NCBI GenBank assembly: GCA_001430745.1
Contig: KQ481983.1
Span: forward strand, 3,497,018-3,514,793
Reading direction: 5' to 3'
Length of the DNA: 17,776 nucleotides
Source: Auxenochlorella pyrenoidosa
Taxonomy: Eukaryota > Chlorophyta > Trebouxiophyceae > Chlorellales > Chlorellaceae
A model generated the notes under the pieces. That model had not been told where the DNA came from. It saw only the letters and a program-made list of their open reading frames with translations, and ran no database searches. A program made the translations under genes and the position numbers. This document shows positions 10,201 to 16,721 of the stretch, piece by piece. Position 1 is the stretch's first letter. Every line of letters begins with the position of its first letter.

Positions 10201-12554
10201 CATGCCCGCGCCACCGCCTCGCCCACCCTTGCCGCGTCGTTTTCCCGCCCCGAACCCCTGATGGCCGCAGATCAAGAAGCAGCTGAACTGGGAGCGGCTG
10301 CTGCGCATGGCGCTGGATGCCGCCTCAGGCATGCGCTACCTGCACACCCGCACGCCCTCGGTGGCGCATCGAGAGTGAGGGCGGGGCGGCGGTGGGGTTG
10401 GCAGGGCAGCGCCACTGCATTGCAGGCATCACAGTGCCAGGAGGAGGCGGGTTGCCGTTCAGCACCCCAGCGCACCTGCCACTTGCCTCGCCTGCAACAC
10501 TCACCCAATCAACCCTGCAGCCTCAAGAGTGCCAACCTGCTGGTGGATGGGGAGTGGCGTGTCAAGGTCTCAGGTCGGGGGGGCGCCTTGGGGGGGGGGG
10601 GGGGGCAGATGTGGTGGAGACTCCGCCTCTGCTCCCTTGTCCCTGCCACTTCCTGGTGTGCAGTCGCTCTTGCACTGCCAGCGTGCCCAGCGCCGCCTCC
10701 CCCCGCCCTCCCCTGCTCCTCAGACTTCAACCTGAGCCGCCCCGTGGACTCCTCCAAGGCCGCCAGCACGGTGCTGATGACCAACCCCCGCTGGCTGGCG
10801 CCCTGCGTGCTCAGCGGGCTGCCGGGCCAGCTGGCCGCCGATGTGTGGGCCTTTGGCACGGTGAGCCGCCAGCCCCCGGGCAGCCAGGCCCTGCACCTGC
10901 AGGCGGGGCGTTGCGCATGGGGAAAACGTGTGCATTTTGTCGAGATAGGGGTGTGTTATGGGTGGGTGCGTGAGTGGGTGTGAGTGGGGGGCCCTATCAA
11001 GTCTGCAGCTGAGAGTTGTTCACCAAAGCGGTGACGTATGAGCTCCTGAGCCCGCAGCAGGCTCGGCCTGCACCTGAGTCTGCTGCTCTCAACCTGGCTG
11101 CCCCACACGCCCCTCCCCTTGGCGCAGGTGCTGTGGGAGCTCATGGCATGGCAGGTAGTTAAACAGGGAGGGGAAGGCACAGTCAATGCAGTTGGTTGGT
11201 TGGTGTATGATGTGATGGTGCCGGTGGCAAGGTCAGTTGCGGGCCCGGGCAGCTGCACAGCCCACTGCGCCAGGAGGCACACGATGATCTCTCTCTCCGC
11301 AGCAGCCACGTCAGCAACGAGAGCCCCCTCCTCCTCCTTCTGCACCCCTGCCGCAGCTTCCCTTTGAGGACATGAACGCGTTCCAGGCAAGGCATCGGGG
11401 TCGCCGCACACGCCTCGCTCCTGCCGTGCTGAGGCGGCCTGCTGCTTGTCACACTGGGGCGCGGCTGTGTAGATTGTTGGCAGGGCAGCCTGTGCCATGT
11501 TGCAAGCTTGCTGCGCACCCCTTGCCCCCCACACCACAGCACCCCACCCTCCCCACCCCCGCCATGTTGCAAGCTTGCTGCGCACCCCTTGCCCCCCACA
11601 CCACAGCACCCCACCCTCCCCACCCCCCACACACCACCACACACCACCACCACCACAACCCCTGGTCCCCTGTTCCCCCTAACGCCAGCAGATCATTGTG
11701 CTGGTGCGCGAGCAGGGCACCGACTCCCTGCCGCCGCCGCCGCGGGACCAGCTGCCCGGCGGCACCCTCCACTGCTATGACGAGTATGTGGCGCTCATGC
11801 GGCACTGCCGCAACGCCGACCCCGAGGGGCGGCCCTCCTTTGATGAGATTGTGACGCGCCTCAGGTGCGGGGCCCTGCGCCCTGGTTGGGCTGTCGGCGG
11901 GGGCAGGGGGCACAGAGGGCCTCGGGGGCGGCTGCGTGGTGGCAAGCTAATGCTCGGAGAGCCACACCGAGCGCCACTGTTGCGCCGTGCCTGCCATCCA
12001 CTGCCGTCCTCCCCAGTCTTCGTGCCCTTCTTTGGAGTTCGGTGTGGTGCTGTGGTTGTTGCCTCTAGGCGCGCTCGTCCGCCTTGTACACACGCGCCCC
12101 CAACCACCCCCCACCCCACCCCAGGGCTCTGCTGGATGCCGAGATTGCCGCCAGTCGGCCGCCCTCTGCCGGCAGGGCGGTGTCCCTCCGCCCTCCCGTG
12201 CCCGAGCGCAGCTTCGCGCTGGCGCCCGAGGGCCCGGCCTTCAAAGCCGCGGCCATGCAGCTGCAGCGGATGCGCGAGATGATGAAGCAGCGCAGCTCGG
12301 GCAGCACGGATGGGGGCCCGCCCGTCGCGCCGCCCGAGGCCGCGCCGCAGGCGGCCGACCCTCCTGCTGGCCCGCCGTCCGCGGCCGACCCGCTGGTGTC
12401 CGACTCGCTGGTGTCCGACCCTCCGGCTGTGCCGCCAGTCAGGGCCAAGCCAGAGGCAGCGGGAGAAGGTGGCGAGCAGCATGGGGCCACCGATGCCCCC
12501 CTGCCCAGCCCAGGCCCCCGAGACGTGATAGCCGTCTCCTCTACAGGGCTGTGA
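2776..12554 (+). CDS. LRR / LysM-like / discoidin-like transmembrane receptor kinase (Raf-like TKL kinase domain)
   Basis: Predicted type I plasma-membrane receptor kinase that would sense an extracellular ligand and phosphorylate Ser/Thr targets inside the cell. The spliced model has 27 exons and 1,349 residues. Domains in order: signal peptide (about 1-26), LRR N-cap and repeats (about 38-256), LysM-like segment (about 340-385), two F5/8C-like domains (about 404-536 and 538-683), membrane helix (703-723), Ser/Gly/Gln-rich juxtamembrane region (about 724-925), kinase (about 931-1210) and a Pro/Ala-rich tail. The ATG at 2776 has A at -3 and opens directly into a hydrophobic signal sequence. 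All junctions keep frame and no stop or internal start with upstream signals splits the LRR half from the kinase half, so I call one gene. A split into two genes cannot be excluded without transcripts. The kinase family is Raf-like, not the RLK/Pelle family of land-plant receptor kinases. The ligand is unknown. Confidence 0.8.
5093..5566 (+). other. LysM-like segment in the ectodomain
   Basis: Residues about 340-385, split by the intron at 5155-5490, read ETNLYDVSWKYNMSMSDLLL, then LNPEAGQLPRG and PLVPAC. This follows the LysM pattern: a T-L..(I/V)(A/S).KY acidic-helix start, a (V/M)S..DLL.LNP second helix, a L.PG-type turn and a final V/I-P strand. It is preceded by CARRC (residues 321-325) and by DLFSPGTRVSI, which resembles the end of another, degenerate LysM. 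LysM domains bind GlcNAc-containing glycans such as chitin and peptidoglycan. The match is by eye only, and the first strand of the motif is weak. Confidence 0.45.
5770..6910 (+). other. Discoidin (F5/8 type C)-like domain 1, exons 9-12
   Basis: Residues about 404-536. The key signatures are RWWFVDL (454-460), matching the W-W-x-V-D-L core strand of discoidin/fucolectin-type domains, and GRYVIIYAGQG followed by NVQVYA (514-535), matching their closing strands (RYV.IY... L..V.VY). The usual opening NxAxGKPAxxS is not clear here. Such domains bind sugars or lipids outside the cell. Confidence 0.5.
7197..8071 (+). other. Discoidin (F5/8 type C)-like domain 2, exons 13-15
   Basis: Residues about 538-683. 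It opens with TNAAAGKPMSRS (compare the NxAxGKPAxxS start of fucolectin-like domains), continues with ALADGDAATCV (ALDG.....TC) and AVLDLG, and closes with GRFVEVRL and VQLCELQVHL (compare LTLCEVEVY). This is a clearer match than domain 1. It sits directly before the membrane helix. Confidence 0.6.
8129..8191 (+). other. Single membrane helix of the receptor kinase
   Basis: Residues 703-723 (LAGAAVSVLAGAAALAFLAS and one more) are uncharged and hydrophobic, and preceded by SRARK. RQG...RHK follows on the cytoplasmic side. With the signal peptide this gives a type I topology: LRR, LysM-like and discoidin-like domains outside, kinase inside. The next 200 residues are low complexity: a Ser/Gly run, then Gln/Gly repeats. 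Confidence 0.8.
9167..9359 (+). other. GC-AG intron inside the glycine loop (after exon 17)
   Basis: The donor is GAG|GCAAGC and the acceptor CTGCAG|GTGTGG. Joining gives GEGSYGE-VW, the expected kinase sequence. The nearest GT donors downstream break the frame. Confidence 0.85.
10088..10270 (+). other. Intron 20 with alternative GC or GT donor
   Basis: AAG|GCGAGG (exon end 10087) gives HNEKIKKQLNWERLL. The GT donor CAG|GTCCCG (exon end 10135) is also in phase 0 and would add 16 residues rich in Arg and Gly. The compact version fits the kinase fold better; the GT version uses a canonical donor. Confidence 0.5.
10590..10605 (+). repeat. 16-base G homopolymer in intron 22
   Basis: A run of 16 G lies 17 bases into the intron, preceded by another G-run. 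C-runs of 12-14 bases occur in three other introns (4087-4100, 9959-9970, 14979-14991). Confidence 0.85.
11387..11691 (+). other. GC-AG intron after exon 25
   Basis: The donor is CAG|GCAAGG. Joining gives FEDMNAFQ-IIVLVRE, the usual kinase helix G region. The next GT donor (at 11400) is in the wrong phase for the acceptor. The intron also holds the 67-bp tandem duplication. Confidence 0.8.
11494..11627 (+). repeat. Perfect 67-bp tandem duplication in intron 25
   Basis: Two back-to-back 67-base copies (11494-11560 and 11561-11627), identical by eye, start GCCATGTTGCAAGCTTG and end in a CCCCACCCCC run. A CACACCACCA microsatellite follows, up to about 11655. The lack of any mismatch suggests a recent event. 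Confidence 0.9.
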
Positions 12555-13708
12555 GGAGGCGTCGCTCCCATTTGTGCAACATTGTGCAGCGCCTTCCCAG
12601 GGCAGCGCGTGCCGACGGCTGGCCCGCCACTTGCTGCGCCCTCCTTGCGTCTGGCTGCTGCTAGCAGGCCAAGGCAACAGGCGTTGGCGGGCGGCTGTGC
12701 TGCTGGCAGCGCTGCAGTGCTCCCCTGGGGGATGTGCAACCAACCCCCCTCGAACCTGAACCAACCTCCCTGTGCACGTCTGCACTGAGGCTTCCAGTTT
12801 GCTGGCTCTGCCCTCCTCAATTGCACGTTTTCTGCACTTCTTTGCGGCCCATCCCTAGCTGCGCTCTGCGCCAAGGTAGCGGAAACAACCGCCATGTCTT
12901 CGGCTGCCCGCCCACCCCGGGTCCAGCCCCCCTTCTGCCCAATCTCTTTCCTGGGCTGCCACCTGCCCTGGCCACCGCCCCTGCGTCACATTGTGCCCCC
13001 CCCGGGCCAGATAGCCGTGCACCCCTGCACTGTAGCTTGTGCGCCGGCACCGCTGTGCAAATGCCTTTCCCTTTTCAAGGGTGTCTGCCCACAGTCCACG
13101 TTTCGTCGATTCTGATGTCTGATGTCGCCGCATCTCCCAGCCTCAGTTCAGCTCACCCTTGCCGTTACACCCTTCCAAGCTTTCATGTACAATGCCACAT
13201 ACTTGAAGGCATAATTTTTCAAATGCAAATGCACGAAGCCTCGTGAAGCCAGATGTTTCAAAGAGATGCAGCCGCCCGTTGCTCCCACCAGCGTTGCCAT
13301 GCTGGTGCTCTCACTTGTCACGGCCTGCATGCATGGGCAGTTGCATCTGTTCTGCGCATCGCTTCATATGTGCGCTGCCGGAGCGTGCGCCTGCCTGCCT
13401 TTACGATTCCGACTGGCAGCGCAGTCAGGGAGGCTGGCACAGAGTCTCACCGAGACTCTGTGCCCCGATTGCACACGGCTAGCAAAACTGTTCTCGTTCC
13501 GCCCCGCGAGAGCGTCGCTTTTGCAACACCGTCACAAGCACTGCTGCCGCCGCCGCCACTGCCGCCACGACCGTTTCTCCGGGAGAGCTTGTTCAGTCTT
13601 GCCCAGCTCAACTGCCTCGCACAAGACTGTTTTCATCCTCCCAATCTGACAGTTCAGCGCAGATTTTGTCTGTGACAGCCCGGCATCAGCACTGGAGCAG
13701 CGGGCAGC
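12555..13708 (+). other. Intergenic region: kinase 3' UTR and SEN2 upstream region
   Basis: I see no coding exon here. I find no TGTAA on the plus strand in this interval; the nearest variant is TGTAC at 13186-13190. GC content drops around 13140-13260. The only clear structure is the inverted repeat at 13436-13464. Confidence 0.5.
13436..13464. repeat. Perfect 13-bp inverted repeat with 3-base loop
   Basis: GGCACAGAGTCTC and its exact reverse complement are separated by ACC, 245 bases upstream of the SEN2 start codon. It could be a binding site for a dimeric factor, a hairpin in the 5' UTR, or a relic of a small inverted-repeat element. There is no evidence to choose. Confidence 0.8.
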
Positions 13709-15700
13709 ATGGCAGAGGTGCCGCGGGAACAGCGCAAGATGAAGCGCTGGCGGCGCCGGGACCTCAACACAAACCTGCTGCAGGTGCGGCCAGGCTGGGC
13801 ACTCGCACCTGCGTGGAGGCTCGCATGTGGCGGGGCCAGCAAGGATTCCATAGCCATGCCACATGGTCTGTCAAAGCTGCCCCCTCCGCTCTGCCTCCAG
13901 TGAGCGCTGCTGCTGCCGCCATGCTGCTTGGCAGGCCCAGTCGTCCAACCCCAACCCCCTGCCCCCCCCTACCCCGCTGCCCGCAGGTGTGCCGTGAGCT
14001 CAGGCCCCGCCGGCTGCAGGGGCTGCTGCTGGATGCGGCTGTCTGGCTCTGCTGCGACGATGAGGTGGTGCACAGCCTCGACACGCTGTGCTTTGGCAAC
14101 CTGGACGGAGGGGCCGGCACGGCGGCGCATGTGCGCGGCCTGCTCGAGGCAAGTGCCGGCCCGCCTCCCCCGGCCGCAGCGCATCTCCTCTCTGCACTCC
14201 CAGCATCTAGCCCTGCTGCCAGCCGTTCCTGGCCTGCACCCTGGGCAACCCAACGCCTGCTGGGAGGCTGCGCACGCAGGTGGCTGCCAGGCACACCCAG
14301 AAGCGCGACGGCCTGCTCGTTCGCCCCAGCGGCGCTGCTGCAACAGTCCAGGCTGTGGATCGCCCGGTGTCACGACGCGCCAAGCGCCCCTGCCCCCGGA
14401 TGCAGGCCGCTGGAGCGCCCGTCTCCGGCGACAAGGCGGTGCGGCTGAGCCTGGACGAGGCCTTCTTCATGGCCTACGCACTGGAGCTGCTGACGGTGCA
14501 CGACCTGCGGGGCGGCGCCGCGGTGCCGCTCGACACCTCGGTGCGCGCCCGCCGGGGCTTGCGCCCCAACGCCAACCCCCACCTCCACCCCACACCCCCA
14601 CACACTGCTTGGGTACTCTTCAGGCTGCTCGCCCAGCCCTCCGCCACAGCTTGCGCTGAGAGACGGGTGGCTGTTCCGCCCTGCTGGCTGGTGTCACCTA
14701 TACCTTCGCACTCTGTGACGCCCCCCAACCCACCCACCCACCCCGCAGGCACTGTGGCGACGCCTGCTCCAGCTGCGCCGTGACTTCTTCCTGCTGTACC
14801 TAGCATACCACCACTTCCGCAGCAAGGTGGGGCGCTGCCGGGGGGCCGCTGCCGCGAGCGCTCACGGCCACGAGGACAGCAGCCGGCAAGCAGGCGCAGG
14901 TTCGGGCGCGCACACCGTGCTGTGTCTGGAACAGTTCGGGAGAGGAAAGGGAAGGCGGCCGCGTCTGCAGCGCTCACGCCCCCCCCCCCCCGCCCGCCCC
15001 CTGCACGCCCCGGCGCCACCGCAGGGCTGGATCCCGCGCACCGGCCTGCAGTACGGCTGCGACCTGGTTCTGTACCAGCGGCACCCCGCGCTGGCGCACT
15101 CTGACTACGCCGTTACCATTGTGCCGCTGCCGCCCGCCGACGGCAGCGAGGGGCGGGCCGAGGAGCGCCGCCCCGCCATGGGCTGGCACGACCTGCAGAT
15201 CTCCAACCGCCTGGCGGCGCAGGCAAGCAGGGGTGCCTCAGCGGCACCCGCCGCACCTTGCCATGTGGCACCCCGCGCTCGCTGCAGCGCATGCTGGCCC
15301 GGACAGGCACCAGGGCTGAGGAGGGGTGCTTGCTAAGCCAGGCTGGAATGAGAGGTGGTTGTCTGGCCAGCGGCCCGGCGCTGTGCCGCCTCTCCACATA
15401 GTGCTGTAAGGCCTGCGGTCCCGGGACCACCGCCCCGCCCCCTCTGTCTCCCTTCTCGCCAATGACCACACCCCACCCCTGCCCCTGGCCACAGCGCAGG
15501 TCAGCAAGAAGCTGCTGCTGCTGTACGTGCAGGACCAAGGCGGCGGCAGCGGCGACCGCAGCACGCCGCACTGCCTGGCGCGCATGGCGGTGCACGAGCG
15601 GCTGGTGCGGCGCTGGGTGCCCGAGTCCCATCGGCCGCCGGCGATGGCTGGCAGCGGCGGCGGCGGCGGCGCGGGGCTCAATGGCAGCGGCAAGGGGTGA
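13709..15700 (+). CDS. SEN2: tRNA-splicing endonuclease catalytic subunit SEN2
   Basis: Catalytic subunit of the heterotetrameric endonuclease that cuts introns out of pre-tRNAs, by family knowledge at the 5' splice site. Exons: 13709-13783, 13987-14148, 14280-14540, 14749-14826, 15025-15222, 15500-15700; all junctions are phase 0, giving 324 residues. The start has a strong context (CAGCATGG). The N-terminal region (residues about 26-79) contains CFGNLD, like the CFGK segment of SEN2 proteins. LSLDEAFFMAYALELLTV and YLAYHHFRSKGWIPRTGLQY match the SEN2 core rather than SEN34. The triad is visible: Y202 in GLQYG, H217 in HSDYAV and K261 in QVSKKLLLLYV. The family usually has 250-470 residues. 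The C-terminus is a Gly-rich tail. Introns 2 and 5 are GC-AG. A TGTAA signal follows. Confidence 0.92.
14149..14279 (+). other. GC-AG intron 2 of SEN2
   Basis: The donor GAG|GCAAGT is the optimal GC-donor consensus. The acceptor is ACGCAG|GTGGCT. Use of the adjacent GT (GCAA|GTGCC) would shift phase relative to the downstream frame. Confidence 0.75.
15223..15499 (+). other. GC-AG intron 5 of SEN2
   Basis: The donor is CAG|GCAAGC and the acceptor GCGCAG|GTCAGC. Joining gives NRLAAQ-VSKKLLLLYV, which places the catalytic lysine as in the family. The next GT is out of phase. Confidence 0.85.
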
Positions 15701-15786
15701 GGGTGCAGCGCTTTGCGGCCAAGCTCGGCGACATGCCCCAAGGCCAGCTCTCTTCCCGTCATTAAAACGCCCTCAGTACGCAATTT

Positions 15787-15791
15787 TGTAA
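15787..15791 (+). terminator. TGTAA polyadenylation signal of SEN2
   Basis: TGTAA lies 87 bases after the SEN2 stop codon in an AT-richer stretch. TGTAA is the usual polyadenylation signal of chlorophyte algae. Confidence 0.7.
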
Positions 15792-16721
15792 AGCATTGAA
15801 ACACAACCAACTTGGCTCGGTTGGTTTGCATCTGGCGCGTTGCTGCAGCCTGGGCTGCAACTGACCCTCAGTGGTGCTGTGCTTCTGGACACCAATCATG
15901 CTGCGTGGCTGGTAGCTCTGCAGAGATGTTTTGCATAAGGGGTGGCTATCCCGGAATGGTGGGGTTGCCAGGAGGGCAGAAGGGAAGCAGGGAGGAGGGA
16001 GATGTGGGGGGCCTGTGCAGCGGCGGTTGGGTATGCAACAGCTCGCTCACAATTTGCGCAACTTTGGAATTTCTACTTTGCTCAGGGAAAATCTCTGAGC
16101 AAATCGGCATCATTGGTGGTATATCAGAGGTCAGGATATCCAAGGTGGCTCATGGTGGCAAGGGCAAGGGCAGCTCACATGCCTGACCCACCCGCAGCTG
16201 CAGCTGGCTGCCACCGAGGCGCCAGCATGGCTCAGCTCTGCACGGACAGCCATCCCGATGCCGCCGCCGCTTCGCGCGTGCGCGCAGGCAGTCGGCAATC
16301 CTCACGCCTCTCGGCATTGCCCGCCGGAACCGCTGGTGTTTTGAACTTCCCATCACCCCGGACGATAACGAGCTGGAGGTTAGTCCCAGCCGCCTCCATC
16401 ACCGTCTGACATCATCTGATAAACAATTGCAGCGCATTTCGATTGCCAAGAAGCCCAACCTTTGCGGGTGTCGGCAGCTACCCGACGTCTTGTGTCAAAG
16501 TCCGTTTCGGTTCTGAGGCCTTTCAATGCCCAACTGGCATTCAATGATGCGCACTGGCTGTGGCATGCAGTGAATGCTCCAGCCGCGCCCCTTGCCCCAC
16601 TTCCTACCACTCTGCAGGCCCGCACTGCCAGCGTAGTGGACGAAAATCAGGATCCAGCCAGGCCAATCCCCGCATCATCACCAGCTGTGGAGCACTCTCC
16701 GCCCCCTGTTGAGTCACAGCA
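15792..16721 (+). other. Region upstream of the right paralogue; possible unassigned 5' exons
   Basis: Part of this stretch has lower GC than the genes. An ATG at 16228 in strong context (CAGCATGG) opens a 60-residue frame starting MAQLCTDSHPDAAAASRV. A possible intron (GAG|GTTAGT to AATTGCAG, about 16379-16432) would extend it in frame to a stop near 16550. A second frame (16462-16725) is also open and ends one base into the right paralogue's first ATG. All three frames look partly protein-like, so I assign no gene. Confidence 0.25.

Larger units (their letters stand above)
9122..12136 (+). other. Raf-like (TKL) protein kinase domain
   Basis: Residues about 931-1210 over exons 17-27. Visible elements: glycine loop GEGSYGE with V-W after the intron (939-947), VAAK lysine K959, alpha-C glutamate E985 (NLRTEAS), ALIMEYC hinge, HRDLKSANLL (1065-1074), DFNLSR (1085-1090), APC in place of APE (1110-1112), DVWAFGTVLWEL and GRPSFDEI with R1196. 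All residues needed for ATP binding and phosphotransfer are present, so activity is likely. DFNLSR and the GACAEPP region point to the Raf-like/TKL kinases that are abundant in green algae. Confidence 0.9.
2776..12554 (+). other. Exon map of the receptor kinase gene
   Basis: Exons: 2776-2884, 3095-3430, 3740-3973, 4160-4246, 4474-4553, 4750-4800, 4973-5154, 5491-5620, 5770-5869, 6065-6143, 6418-6511, 6784-6910, 7197-7352, 7563-7776, 8002-8503, 8714-8903, 9003-9166, 9360-9413, 9605-9704, 9981-10087, 10271-10374, 10521-10573, 10724-10860, 11128-11154, 11357-11386, 11692-11864, 12125-12554. Introns are GT-AG except those after exons 17, 25 and probably 20, which start with GC. The HRD aspartate is split across the exon 21/22 junction (GA|C) and the DFN aspartate across 22/23 (G|AC), which strongly supports both. 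Least certain: the end of exon 10 and start of exon 11 (alternative CAG|GC donor with acceptor at 6412), the end of exon 20, and the start of exon 26 (11689 or 11692). Confidence 0.75.

Noticed and set aside
11775..12785. Long minus-strand open frame (336 residues)
   Set aside because: It is antisense to the last kinase exons, which contain RPSFDEI and the stop codon in a well-supported model.
13436..13464. Hairpin read as a bacterial intrinsic terminator
   Set aside because: The window is clearly eukaryotic with introns, and no T-run follows the stem.
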